64,000 bases of DNA. Origin: Streptomyces smyrnaeus (GTDB taxonomy: Bacteria; Actinomycetota; Actinomycetes; Streptomycetales; Streptomycetaceae). The notes under the pieces are model-generated. The model made no database searches. It was given only the letters and a program-made list of their open reading frames with translations, and was not told the DNA's origin. Location: assembly GCF_017676345.1 (NCBI RefSeq), contig NZ_JAFFZM010000021.1:1-64000 (forward strand), read 5' to 3'. Shown piece after piece: positions 33,262-41,571 of this stretch (position 1 is its first letter; every line of letters starts with the position of its first letter). A program made the translations under genes and the position numbers.

Positions 33262-34698
33262 CTACGGGGTCGAGGAGTCGTGGGCGACGGCGAGCAGTGC
33301 CAAGTCGTCCACCGAACGGCCGCCCGTGTGGGCCGCGACGTCGATGAGCACCGTCTCCAGCAACTCCTCGGGATGGTCGAAGTAGCTGTTGGACAGCCGT
33401 TCGATCGGGTCGTAGAAGTCGCCGTCGGAGTCGCGGGCCTCGGACAGGCCATCGGTGTAGAGGAGCAGCTGGGCACCCCGGGGAAAGGGAAACTCGTCGA
33501 TGTGCTCCGGCCACGACCCCAGATCGGACATCCCGAGCGGGAGCGCCGGAACCGTCGGCTCCAGCGGGGACGCGTTGCCCCGGTGCAGCAGAAGCGGTGC
33601 GGGGTGACCCCGGTTGACGAGGCGCAGCACGGAGCCCTCGCCGCGCGCGGGGCCGCCACCAGCTGTACTGCCGGAGGCGGCCGGAGCTGTACTGCCGGAG
33701 GCGGCCGGAGCTGTACTGCCGGAGGCGGCCGGAGCTGTACTGCCGGAGGCGGCCGGAGCTGTACTGCCGGAGGCGGCCGGAGCTGTACTGCCGGAGGCGG
33801 CCGGAGCTGTGCTGCCGGAGGCGGCCGGACTGCCGGACGGGGCCGAGATCTCCACCAGCACGGCTGTGCTGAAGCCCTCCAGCCCTGCCGTGCCGGGCTG
33901 GCGCCGCCCCTCCCGCCTAAGGGCCCGGTCGAGCCGGGCGGCCACGTCGGAAAGCGTCTCCTCCTGCTCGGCGGCCTCACGGAACACCCCCACGAGGAGG
34001 ACGACGGCGGCCACCGAGTCGAGTCCTTTGCCCCGTACGTCACCGAGCAGCAGCCGTACGCCGTACGGGGTCTCCTCGGCCGCGTAGAAGTCCCCGCCGA
34101 CCCGGGTCTCGGCCTGCGCCGCACGGTAGCGGGTGGCCACCACCAGGTCGCCGACATGGGAAGGCGGAGCGGGCAGCACGGCGAGCTGGACCGCCTCGGC
34201 CACGCCGCGCGCCGAAGCCAGTCGGCTGCCGCTGCGTCGCAGCACGTAGTTGACACCCACCGCGAGGGCGGAGACGGTCAGATTGGTGACGGACCTGGCC
34301 TCGGCCTCGACAGTGCTGCCCGTGTCGTGGAAGAAGGCGAACAGAATGGTGGCGCTGGAGGCGAGGACACTCGTCAGGACGGTGCCCCAGAGGGAGAGGA
34401 CGGCCGCGGCAGCCAACGGGGCTGCGGCGAAGGGGGCCGAGATGGCCACATCCCTGGGTGTCGCCAGTTCCAGCACGATGCCCAGGGCGAACAGCGCGGC
34501 GGGAAGCTGCCGCGCCAAGCGCCACAGCCGTCCGCCGCTGTCGTCGTACCCGGTCGCCGTCTCCGTCCCGGCCTCCCTCTGCCGCACGCTCCCAATCTCG
34601 CCCGAGAGCGGGCTCCCGGCCAGTCGGGAGCGCTGGAAGTGGGTACGGGCCGGCTCCGTACCACGCGGCAGGCCCGACCACCTGCCGACGTAGGCCAC
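33262..34698 (-). CDS. Membrane SpoIIE-type PP2C phosphatase with internal repeat
   Basis: A 478-residue protein. After ~55 N-terminal residues come several hydrophobic segments (LPAALFALGIVLELATP, AAPLAAAAVLSLWGTVLTSV, LASSATILFAFF, LTVSALAVGVNYVL), then a PP2C/SpoIIE domain: RVGGDFYAAEETPYGVRLLL, DVRGKGLDSVAAVVLLVGVF, LLLYTDGLSEARD and VDDLALLAV, with the metal Asp residues kept. A tandem SGSTAPAA repeat (7 units) interrupts the domain at about residues 290-345, where other members have a short loop. Likely a signal-responsive phosphatase acting on STAS-type anti-anti-sigma factors. Start at 34698 accepted; start sites within the next 40 codons are also possible. Confidence 0.88.
   Translation of the reverse strand: MAYVGRWSGLPRGTEPARTHFQRSRLAGSPLSGEIGSVRQREAGTETATGYDDSGGRLWRLARQLPAALFALGIVLELATPRDVAISAPFAAAPLAAAAVLSLWGTVLTSVLASSATILFAFFHDTGSTVEAEARSVTNLTVSALAVGVNYVLRRSGSRLASARGVAEAVQLAVLPAPPSHVGDLVVATRYRAAQAETRVGGDFYAAEETPYGVRLLLGDVRGKGLDSVAAVVLLVGVFREAAEQEETLSDVAARLDRALRREGRRQPGTAGLEGFSTAVLVEISAPSGSPAASGSTAPAASGSTAPAASGSTAPAASGSTAPAASGSTAPAASGSTAPAASGSTAGGGPARGEGSVLRLVNRGHPAPLLLHRGNASPLEPTVPALPLGMSDLGSWPEHIDEFPFPRGAQLLLYTDGLSEARDSDGDFYDPIERLSNSYFDHPEELLETVLIDVAAHTGGRSVDDLALLAVAHDSSTP
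33661..33828. repeat. 24-bp in-frame minisatellite, seven units
   Basis: Seven tandem copies of the 24-mer beginning AGCTGTACTGCCGGAGGCGG, at exact 24-bp spacing; six are identical and the last differs by one base (TAC to TGC). The unit length is divisible by three, so copy-number change adds or removes 8 residues from the phosphatase without a frameshift. Confidence 0.97.
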
Positions 34699-34757
34699 TC
34701 AGGAACCGGGCGGGGGAAGGGACCGGAAGGGGGGAGGGGGCGGGCTGGAGAGGGAGG

Positions 34758-35675
34758 TTAGTCGCCGGTGCCGGGGGCCAGCGGGCCGATCTTGGGTACG
34801 GACGCCTTGCCGGTGTTCGTGACCGGTCCGCCGGACCAGGGCACCCGCAACGAGGCCCGCTCGTCGGGCGGGGTGATCTTCGCGGCGCTCGGCGTGACGG
34901 TGGTGACGTTCGTCATCTCGGGATTGGTGTACGAGAGCGAAGCCCATGCGCTCTTGCCGGGCGACAGCTTGACGGTCCGTACCTGGCCGCCCGTCCGGTT
35001 CGGGTCGAAGGAGACCTGCTCGCCGCTGCTGTTGACGAACGCGAGCCCCGGGTATCCGCGTACGGTGCACGTGCTGTCGGACCGGTTCGTCAGGATGACG
35101 GCGAAATTCTTCTGTCCGGCACCCGGATGGTTCCGCCCGAAGGAGGCCTTCAGATCCGAGGTGTGGCACCGGGACCCGGAGGCGGACCCCGAGCCGCTCC
35201 GGCCGGACGAGGAGGAGGCCGAGGAGGACGAGTCGTCGCCGCCCGAACCGGATCCGCCCGACCCGTCCGAGTCGCTGCCCTCCGAACCGCCCGCGGCTCC
35301 GTCCTCGCCGCTGCCGGCCTCACTGCCGCTCGTGCCGTCACCGCCCTTGGAGGCGCCGTCGGAGTCCTCGCCGCCCGCGGGCGTGGCCTCGCCGCTGACC
35401 TTGTGCGGGTCGGGTTCCGAGTCGTTGCTGCAGCCGACCACCAGGGCGCCCGCCGCCAGCACCGCCGTCGCGGCGGCGGCGACACGAGCCACCCGGCGCC
35501 GCCGCCGGAACGGGGCGTATCGCGCGCCGGGCGGCGAGGTCTGCGGAGTCGACGAAGCCGACGAGGTTGGCGAGGCCGACGAGGCCGGCGCAGCCGACGC
35601 GTTCGGCGAGATCCGTGGGAGCTGCGGGGTCGAGGAGAGCTGCGGGGTCGTCGTCGGGTCCTGGCGCTTCGTCAT
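34758..35675 (-). CDS. DUF4232-domain lipoprotein-like protein
   Basis: A 305-residue protein from ATG 35675 (MTKRQDPTTT), with AGGGAG upstream. A ~60-residue cytoplasmic arm rich in Ser/Pro precedes an Arg cluster and a hydrophobic segment ending in ALVVGCSND, a lipobox-like Cys. A long Ser/Gly/Asp linker (~residues 95-160) follows, then a C-terminal DUF4232 domain (GAGQKNFAVILTNRSDSTCT, VRGYPGLAFVNSSGEQV, YTNPEMTNVTTVTPSAAKI). DUF4232 proteins are abundant extracellular proteins of Streptomyces with no settled function. The long arm before the signal is odd for a lipoprotein, so it could instead be a type II membrane protein. Confidence 0.82.
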   Translation of the reverse strand: MTKRQDPTTTPQLSSTPQLPRISPNASAAPASSASPTSSASSTPQTSPPGARYAPFRRRRRVARVAAAATAVLAAGALVVGCSNDSEPDPHKVSGEATPAGGEDSDGASKGGDGTSGSEAGSGEDGAAGGSEGSDSDGSGGSGSGGDDSSSSASSSSGRSGSGSASGSRCHTSDLKASFGRNHPGAGQKNFAVILTNRSDSTCTVRGYPGLAFVNSSGEQVSFDPNRTGGQVRTVKLSPGKSAWASLSYTNPEMTNVTTVTPSAAKITPPDERASLRVPWSGGPVTNTGKASVPKIGPLAPGTGD

Positions 35676-35917
35676 GGCTGCCGTCACTCCCTGGTCGTCG
35701 CGTCTCGCGGTCGTCCAACTGCCCGGCGGCATCACACGCTTGCCGGCTCTCGTACCCAGCGTGTCCCCGGGCCTTCGCGCCGTACACCGCGTTAGATGAC
35801 CGGCTTGGCGGGAAAGTTCACGGCCGCCGCGACCTTTTTTCACAAGCCCCCGATGTGGGGGACACAGCGCTGGGACAGGTGAGTCGGAAGTCGCTCGACG
35901 AGACGGGTGGGAGCGAG
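35676..35917. other. Intergenic region between DUF4232 gene and kinase
   Basis: A 242-bp gap upstream of the leftward DUF4232 gene and downstream of the leftward kinase gene. It includes CGCGACCTTTTTTCACAAGC (35829-35848), where the T-run could end the kinase transcript or serve as a promoter element. No gene seen. Confidence 0.35.
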
Positions 35918-37891
35918 CTAAGAGACGTCGACACGCAGGCTGTTCAGCACCTGGTCCGTTCTGGCCGAGCAGTCCTCGTCGCACCGGATCTGTACGTACA
36001 CCGGCGGTTTTCCCTTCTGCCGAGAGGTCAGGCCGATCTCTTTCAGCGAGTGTCCGGGGGAACCGCAGGCCGACCACGTACGAACGTGCCCCTGCCAGTC
36101 CCCGCCCTTGAACTCGCTGCTCCCCGCGTACTGGCAGCCTCGGTGGTCGAGTTCGGCCACCTTGGCGGGCAACGTCTCCGACGCACTACTGTCTGCACTA
36201 TCCGCGTTGTCGGCATTGCCCGCGTTGTTACCGCTGTCCTGGGCGCTCGCGCCGCTCTTGTCCTCGTCCTCGGGGGAGGAACCGAGCCCGACGAAAACCC
36301 CGTTCGTGGCCGAGGTGAGGTCCTGCCAGCGGCTCACATCCTGCGCGACGAGCAGCCCGGGAGCGTCCTTCACAGGCAGGCCCAGCGAGGACGGGTGCCA
36401 GCCCGAGTCGGCCGTCTCCTTCGCCCACTCCCCCGGAATCCGCACGCTGATCCGACCGCTGGCGTCGTTCACCCGTACCTGCGACGGCTTCCGCGAACCG
36501 TCGGGCGCCAGTACCGCGCTGGCCACCCCCACGCCCGTCAGCACGACGACGACGGTCCCCATGGCCACGGCACGCCACCTGCGGCGACGGCGCGGCGACC
36601 CCTCGTCCGCGGCAGCGGTCCGGAACCGGTCACCCTCGGGCGGCTTCCACTGCGACTGCGACTGCGACTGCGGCTCCCGCTCCGGCTCCGGCGCGCTCAC
36701 GGCGGGAGGCACGTCCCGCGCCACGGACGCGTCCGTCGTCGGCGCCTCCCTCGCGGCGGACCTCGGCGCCTCCGACGAAGGCCCGGAGGACGCCTCGGAG
36801 GAGGTTGCGGAGGACGCCTCGGAGGCGGCGCCGCCCGGCGCGGGGGACGGCGACTCCGTCGCGACCGCGGGCGGCTGTCCGGCTCCCTCGGACGCGGGGC
36901 GTACGGCCAGGGAGGAGAGCGGGGCGGCCGCGGACGTGCGGCGGTCGGCGCCGATGGACGATCCCGCGCCGCTGCCGTCACGTCCGTCCGGGTCCGGGTC
37001 CGCGGCAGCCGGGGCCGGACCTGCGTCCTGGCTCCGGCCCGGCGTCCCGGGCTCCGGGTCGTCCCCGGTCCGCTCCGCTCCGGCCGCAGCCCGCTCCAAC
37101 TCGTGTGCGATACGGTCCAGCTCGTTCGCGAAGGCGGCGGCGGTGGGCCAGCGGCGCTCGCGGTCGGGCTCCATCGCCCGCGCGACCGCCTCCGTCACCG
37201 CCCAGGGCAGTCCGGGTCGCAGTTCGTCCAGCGGCATCACCCGGTCCGGCGTTCCCGGGGTCGCGCCGGTCACCAGGTGGTAGAGCACGGCGCCCAGGCT
37301 GTAGATGTCCGCACGGGCGTCGATGCCCTCGAAGGGTTCGGCCTGCTCGGGTGCCATGTATCCGACCGAGCCGGCGACCACGGTGAGCCCCGAGGCGTGC
37401 GCGAGGTTCTTGGCCAGGCCCAGATCCGCGACCAGCACCCGCTCGCGCCCCTGGGGTCCCCCGCTGGTCAGCAGCACATTGGACGGCTTGATGTCGCGGT
37501 GCACCACCCCCGCCTCGTGCAGGGCCTCGGCGCCACGGGCCGCCTCGGCGGTCAGCCGTACCGCCTCGTCCACCGGCAGCGGTCCGGCCGCCATGCGGTC
37601 GGCGACCGTTCCCCGGTCCGCGTACTCCATGACGAAGTACGGCTTCTCGCCGTCCAGCTCCCCCACGTCGAAGACCTGGACGACACCGCCCGACGACGCC
37701 TTGCGCAGCAGCCGCGCCTCGGCGAGGAAGCGCTCCCGGATGTCCATGCGGTGGGCCCAGTTGTCGGCCATCACCTTGACCGCGACGGGCGCCTCCAGCC
37801 GGTCGTCGTGTGCGAGCCACACGACTGCGAAGGCGCCGGAGCCGAGACGACGGTCGACCCGGTAGCGGCCGATCTGATCAGGTGAAGGCAT
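35918..37891 (-). CDS. Membrane Ser/Thr protein kinase (PknB-like)
   Basis: A 657-residue kinase from ATG 37891. The kinase domain spans ~9-270: Gly-rich loop LGSGAFAVVW, Lys39 in VAVKV, catalytic HRDIKPSNVLL (131-141), DLG (156-158) in place of the usual DFG, and GSVGYMAPEQ. A ~230-residue Pro/Ala/Ser-rich linker leads to a single membrane helix (WRAVAMGTVVVVLTGVGVAS), and the ~170-residue outside domain (VNDASGRISVRIPGEWAKE, SSEFKGGDWQGHVRTWSACG, CDEDCSARTDQVLNSLRVDV) has two Cys pairs and no PASTA repeats. Sensor kinase with an unknown ligand. It starts 18 bp from a divergent sigma-factor gene, which suggests a shared control circuit. Confidence 0.92.
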   Translation of the reverse strand: MPSPDQIGRYRVDRRLGSGAFAVVWLAHDDRLEAPVAVKVMADNWAHRMDIRERFLAEARLLRKASSGGVVQVFDVGELDGEKPYFVMEYADRGTVADRMAAGPLPVDEAVRLTAEAARGAEALHEAGVVHRDIKPSNVLLTSGGPQGRERVLVADLGLAKNLAHASGLTVVAGSVGYMAPEQAEPFEGIDARADIYSLGAVLYHLVTGATPGTPDRVMPLDELRPGLPWAVTEAVARAMEPDRERRWPTAAAFANELDRIAHELERAAAGAERTGDDPEPGTPGRSQDAGPAPAAADPDPDGRDGSGAGSSIGADRRTSAAAPLSSLAVRPASEGAGQPPAVATESPSPAPGGAASEASSATSSEASSGPSSEAPRSAAREAPTTDASVARDVPPAVSAPEPEREPQSQSQSQWKPPEGDRFRTAAADEGSPRRRRRWRAVAMGTVVVVLTGVGVASAVLAPDGSRKPSQVRVNDASGRISVRIPGEWAKETADSGWHPSSLGLPVKDAPGLLVAQDVSRWQDLTSATNGVFVGLGSSPEDEDKSGASAQDSGNNAGNADNADSADSSASETLPAKVAELDHRGCQYAGSSEFKGGDWQGHVRTWSACGSPGHSLKEIGLTSRQKGKPPVYVQIRCDEDCSARTDQVLNSLRVDVS

Positions 37892-37909
37892 GCCCCTTAT
37901 GATGCCTGG

Positions 37910-38605
37910 ATGTGCCCACCGTCCTCTCCCCGCGCCGTGAACCAGCCATCCGGACGGCCTGAGCCAGTGGGTTCCGGCGGTCCGTCGACGCCCGATGGTC
38001 CGTCGGCGGCCGGCGGCGGTCCGCCGACGGCCGGTGAACCGCCCGCGCCCAACGACACCGAAGCCCTCGCCGCCCGTGCGGCGACCGGCGACAGCGCGGC
38101 ACTGGACGCCCTGCTGCGCGCCATCCGCCCCGACGTGGTGCGGCACTGCGGCCGGTTCCTGCTCTTCCGGGAGGACGCCGAGGAAGCCGCCCAGGACGTC
38201 CTGTTGCAGGTGTCCCGGCACATCGAGCGCTTCCAAGGTCGCAGCCGTTTCAGCACCTGGCTGCACACGATCGTTGCAAACTGTTCACGCCAGAAGTACC
38301 GCGAGCTCAAGCGCCGCGCGGTCGAGCAGCCCGCGCTCCCCCACCAGACGGGGGCGCCGGAGCACCGCCCGGATCCGCGTACGACGAGTGTGATCGCCGG
38401 TTCCCGCGTGGATCTCCTCGAAGCGCTGGAGCGGCTGGAGCAGGAGAGTCCGCATCTGGTGGCGCCGCTGGTCTACCGCGATCTGTGCCAGATGGACTAC
38501 GCCGAGATCGTCGACCGGCTCGGCATCCCGCTGGGCACCGTCAAGTCCCGGCTGCACCACGCCCGTCGCCAGATCCGGCCGTGGCTCACCTCGCAGGAGC
38601 TGTGA
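37910..38605 (+). CDS. ECF-type RNA polymerase sigma factor
   Basis: A 231-residue sigma-70 family protein. After a ~45-residue Pro/Gly-rich leader comes region 2 (ALDALLRAIRPDVVRHCGRF, EDAEEAAQDVLLQVSRHIER, RSRFSTWLHTIVANCSRQKY) and then region 4 (ALERLEQESPHLVAPLVYRD, MDYAEIVDRLGIPLGTVKSR, RLHHARRQIRPWL). The starts of this gene and the divergent kinase gene are only 18 bp apart, so their promoters must overlap or the sigma gene starts further in (for example near residue 49). No anti-sigma gene is adjacent; the kinase may fill a control role. Confidence 0.9.
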   Translation: MCPPSSPRAVNQPSGRPEPVGSGGPSTPDGPSAAGGGPPTAGEPPAPNDTEALAARAATGDSAALDALLRAIRPDVVRHCGRFLLFREDAEEAAQDVLLQVSRHIERFQGRSRFSTWLHTIVANCSRQKYRELKRRAVEQPALPHQTGAPEHRPDPRTTSVIAGSRVDLLEALERLEQESPHLVAPLVYRDLCQMDYAEIVDRLGIPLGTVKSRLHHARRQIRPWLTSQEL

Positions 38606-38668
38606 CCCTTCCGGGGCCTCCCGCCCGGCGGGCTGTCACCTTTGGGGCCGTTGTCCCGTTCTCATGAG

Positions 38669-38727
38669 GACAGCGCGACTCCCACGAGTCCCATAAGCCC
38701 CCACGAGTCCCAGGAAGACAGCGCGAC
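38669..38727. repeat. Interleaved short direct repeats
   Basis: GACAGCGCGAC occurs at 38669 and 38717, and CCCACGAGTCCCA at 38681 and 38700, in the 146-bp gap after the sigma-factor gene. The pattern suggests a local duplication or a site for a DNA-binding protein. Confidence 0.6.
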
Positions 38728-38751
38728 GCCGACCCGGGAGGTACGCGTTCC

Positions 38752-39666
38752 ATGGCCCCCGCGAACGACTCGAACAGCCCGGCCGATCCGACCTCCGGGC
38801 CGGGCCCCGGCGCCGGCCCCGGCCCCGATCCTGAGCCCGCCCCCGTCGACGGGCCCGTACTGGTGACCGGTGGCACGGGCACCCTCGGCCGTCCGCTCGT
38901 GGCCGAGCTGCTGGCGGGCGGTGTCCCCGTACGCGTCATGAGCAGGCACCCGCGTCCGGCGGAGGACGACCGGCCCTGCGAGTGGGCGGTCTGCGACCTC
39001 ACCAAGGGCATCGGGCTGGCCGCCGCCGTCAGCGGTGTACGGGCGATCGTGCACTGTGCCACCGACCAGAGGCGGGAGGCGAAAGTGCTCTCCCGAGTGG
39101 TCGAGGCGGCGCAGCAGGCCGGTGTTCCGCACCTGGTCTACATCTCCATCGTCGGCGTCGACCGGGTCCCTTTGCCGTACTACAAGGCCAAGTTCGCGAG
39201 CGAGCGACTGCTGGAGAAATCCGGGCTGCCGTACACGATCCTGCGGGCGACGCAGTTCCACGATCTGGTGGCCAGGGTGACCACCGCGCAGCGGCGGCTG
39301 CCCTTCGTCCTCTCGCCCGCCGGATTCCGCTGCCAGCCCGTGGAGGTCACCGAGGTCGCCCACCGCCTCGCCGATCTGGTGCGCGGCGAGCCCGCCGGCC
39401 GGGTGCCGGACATGGGAGGGCCGGCGGTGCACACCGCACGGGAACTGGCCGAGGCGACGCTTCGTGCTACCGGGCGGACCCGCCGGGTGGTGGACCTCCC
39501 CCTTCCCGGTCGTACGGCCCGGGCCTTCCGCCGGGGCGGCAATCTGGCCCCGGACCACGCAGCGGGGACGGTCACCTTCGCCGAGTTCCTGGCGGCCCGG
39601 CGGCCGGACCGACCCGAACCGTCCCGGATCACGCCGCCTGGTGACCGGCCGGAGTCGGCTGGTTGA
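38752..39666 (+). CDS. NAD(P)-binding atypical SDR (NmrA-like)
   Basis: A 304-residue protein. After a Pro/Gly-rich leader of ~35 residues comes the nucleotide-binding motif VLVTGGTGTLGRPLVAELLA, then VRVMSRHPRP, VICDLTKGI-type strand and VRAIVHCATDQR, VYISIVGVDRVPLPYYKAKF and SGLPYTILRATQFHD. This matches the atypical SDR/NmrA group, which binds NAD(P) but often lacks the YxxxK dyad and may act as redox sensor or ubiquinone-oxidoreductase-like protein. GGGAGG precedes ATG 38752. Its 3' end overlaps the convergent aldo-keto reductase by 38 bp. Confidence 0.85.
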   Translation: MAPANDSNSPADPTSGPGPGAGPGPDPEPAPVDGPVLVTGGTGTLGRPLVAELLAGGVPVRVMSRHPRPAEDDRPCEWAVCDLTKGIGLAAAVSGVRAIVHCATDQRREAKVLSRVVEAAQQAGVPHLVYISIVGVDRVPLPYYKAKFASERLLEKSGLPYTILRATQFHDLVARVTTAQRRLPFVLSPAGFRCQPVEVTEVAHRLADLVRGEPAGRVPDMGGPAVHTARELAEATLRATGRTRRVVDLPLPGRTARAFRRGGNLAPDHAAGTVTFAEFLAARRPDRPEPSRITPPGDRPESAG

Positions 39667-40702
39667 GGGTGACGGGCGGTGGGCTGAGCCGGGCGAAGCC
39701 CTCCTGCCGCTGGTACGGGAAGTAGGGGTACGCCGCGTCCTTGGCGCTCGCCTCGTCCAGCCTGGCGACCTGCTCGGGTGTGAGGCTCCAGCCGACCGCG
39801 CCGATGTTCTGGCGCAACTGCTCCTCGTCGCGGGCGCCGACGATGACGGAGGAGACGGTCGGACGGCGCAGCAGCCAGTTGAGCGCGATCTGCGGCACCG
39901 TCCTGCCGGTCTCCTGCGCGACGGCGTCGAGTGCGTCGACCACGCGGTAGAGGAGTTCGTCGTCGACGGGCGGGCCGAAGGCGGCGGTGCGGTGCAGGCG
40001 GCTCTCCTGGGGCAGCGGCTGCCCGCGCCGTATCCTTCCGGTCAGCCGCCCCCAGCCCAGTGGGCTCCATACGAGGGCGCCGACCCCCTGGTCGAGCCCC
40101 AGGGGCATCAGCTCCCACTCGTAGTCCCGGCCGACGAGGGAGTAGTAGACCTGGTGCGCGGCGTGGCGGGGGTAGCCGTGCCGGTCAGCTGTGGCGAGGG
40201 ACTTCATCAGCTGCCAGCCGGAGTGGTTGGAGACCCCGGTGTAGCGGATCTTCCCCTCGCGGACGAGCTGATCGAGGGTGGCGAGGACCTCTTCCTGCGG
40301 GGTCGCGGCGTCGTGGGCGTGGAGCTGGAAGAGATCGATGTAGTCGGTGCCGAGGCGGCGCAGGGCGTCCTCGGTCGCCCTGATGAGGCGGGCCCGTGAG
40401 GTGCCGTACTCGCCGGGCCCCTCGCCCATGGGCAGGCCCGCCTTGGTGGAGATGAGCACCTGGTCGCGCCGACCCCTGACGGCCTGGCCCAGCACTTCCT
40501 CGGAGGCACCGGCCGAGTAGACGTCGGCACTGTCGAACATCGTGATCCCGGCGTCGAGGGCGATGTCCACCAGGCGGCGGGCGGCGCGGGCGTCGGTGTC
40601 GCCCCACTCCCCGAAGAGCGGGCCCCGGCCGCCGAAGGCACCGGTTCCCAGGCTCAGCTCCGGGACCCGCAGGCCGGAAGCGCCCAACTGTCGGTATTCC
40701 AT
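39629..40702 (-). CDS. Aldo/keto reductase
   Basis: A 357-residue AKR from ATG 40702 (MEYRQLGASG), with AGGGAACG upstream. Catalytic residues are visible: ITMFDSADVYSAG (Asp, Tyr), VLISTKAGLP (Lys), DLFQLHAHDAATP (His), and the cofactor pocket VSSVIVGARDEEQLRQN. It resembles the YhdN/voltage-channel-beta-like branch. Divergent from a TetR regulator with an inverted repeat in between, so likely an inducible detoxifying enzyme. The inducer is unknown. Confidence 0.9.
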   Translation of the reverse strand: MEYRQLGASGLRVPELSLGTGAFGGRGPLFGEWGDTDARAARRLVDIALDAGITMFDSADVYSAGASEEVLGQAVRGRRDQVLISTKAGLPMGEGPGEYGTSRARLIRATEDALRRLGTDYIDLFQLHAHDAATPQEEVLATLDQLVREGKIRYTGVSNHSGWQLMKSLATADRHGYPRHAAHQVYYSLVGRDYEWELMPLGLDQGVGALVWSPLGWGRLTGRIRRGQPLPQESRLHRTAAFGPPVDDELLYRVVDALDAVAQETGRTVPQIALNWLLRRPTVSSVIVGARDEEQLRQNIGAVGWSLTPEQVARLDEASAKDAAYPYFPYQRQEGFARLSPPPVTLNQPTPAGHQAA

Positions 40703-40766
40703 GGCTCGTTCCCTCTTCCTCTTTACAGGTGCCCGCATACATGCTTCTGCGCGCACGGGCCAGGTG

Positions 40767-40838
40767 TTAACGGGACCGGAGTTCCGTTAACTGCTGCCAG
40801 TACCGTAACAGGGAGAAGCCGTTAAGGGAACTGGAGAC
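40767..40838. promoter_or_regulatory. TetR-type operator in the AKR/TetR divergent promoter
   Basis: TTAACGG and CCGTTAA face each other with 10 bp between (40767-40790). A second related pair, GTAAC and GCCGTTAAGGG, follows at 40805-40830. Position between divergent starts and dyad symmetry fit the operator of the adjacent TetR regulator. Confidence 0.6.
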
Positions 40839-40843
40839 CCGCT

Positions 40844-41497
40844 GTGACATCTGGGCCGGAGAGCCGGCGCAAGACGACCGCCCCGGACACCGGCGCCGTG
40901 CCCGGCACGGTGCGCCCCGGAGGGCGCACGGCGCGGGTGCGCGAAGCCGTGCTGCGCGCCGCCGGAGACGCGCTCGCCGAGCACGGTTTCGCCCACCTCG
41001 ACCTCGCCGAGGTCGCCCGCCGCGCGCAGGTCGGCAAAACGACCGTCTACCGGCGCTGGGGAACCGTCACCGCGCTGCTGGCGGACCTGCTCGACGACAT
41101 GGCCGAGCAGTCCGAGCCCCGTACTGAGACGGGCACCCTGCTCGACGACCTGGCGGCCAACGCCGCGCTGGTGTGCCGCACCCTGACCGACCCCCGGCAA
41201 GGTGCGCTGTTCAAGGCCGTCATCGCCGCCGCGACGTGCGACACCACCGCCGCCGAGGCACTGCACCGGTTCTACGCGGCACGGGTCGCCGAGTGGGCCC
41301 CATGCGTGCGGCAGGCCGCCGACCGGGGCGAGGTGCCGGCGGACACGGACCCCGAACAGGTCATCCGCGCCGTCTCCGCGCCGCTGTACTACCAACTGCT
41401 GACCACCGGCGCCCCGCTCGACCGGGCAGCCGCCGAGCGCGCGGCCCGGTCGGCGTACGCAGCGGCCTGCGCGGGAGTCTTCCGCCGCGAGCAGTGA
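40844..41497 (+). CDS. TetR-family regulator
   Basis: A 217-residue TetR protein. A ~25-residue leader precedes the HTH (RVREAVLRAAGDALAEHGFA, HLDLAEVARRAQVGKTTVYR, RWGTVTALLADLLDD). The C-terminal ligand domain (ALFKAVIAAATCDTTAAEAL, YAARVAEWAPCVRQAADRGE) is of the TetR_C_11-like kind. It is divergent from the aldo-keto reductase and presumably represses it and itself through the dyad sites between them. Confidence 0.9.
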   Translation: MTSGPESRRKTTAPDTGAVPGTVRPGGRTARVREAVLRAAGDALAEHGFAHLDLAEVARRAQVGKTTVYRRWGTVTALLADLLDDMAEQSEPRTETGTLLDDLAANAALVCRTLTDPRQGALFKAVIAAATCDTTAAEALHRFYAARVAEWAPCVRQAADRGEVPADTDPEQVIRAVSAPLYYQLLTTGAPLDRAAAERAARSAYAAACAGVFRREQ

Positions 41498-41571
41498 CCG
41501 CGCGGCGGGCTGAGTGGGCCCCAGGGGAGCCCCTGCGGCCCTGCCTGCCGGGGCCGGTCCCGACCCGCCCC

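Noticed and set aside
33661..33828. The phosphatase repeat considered as a CRISPR array.
   Set aside because: Units are contiguous with no spacers, lie in frame in a gene, and no cas genes are present.
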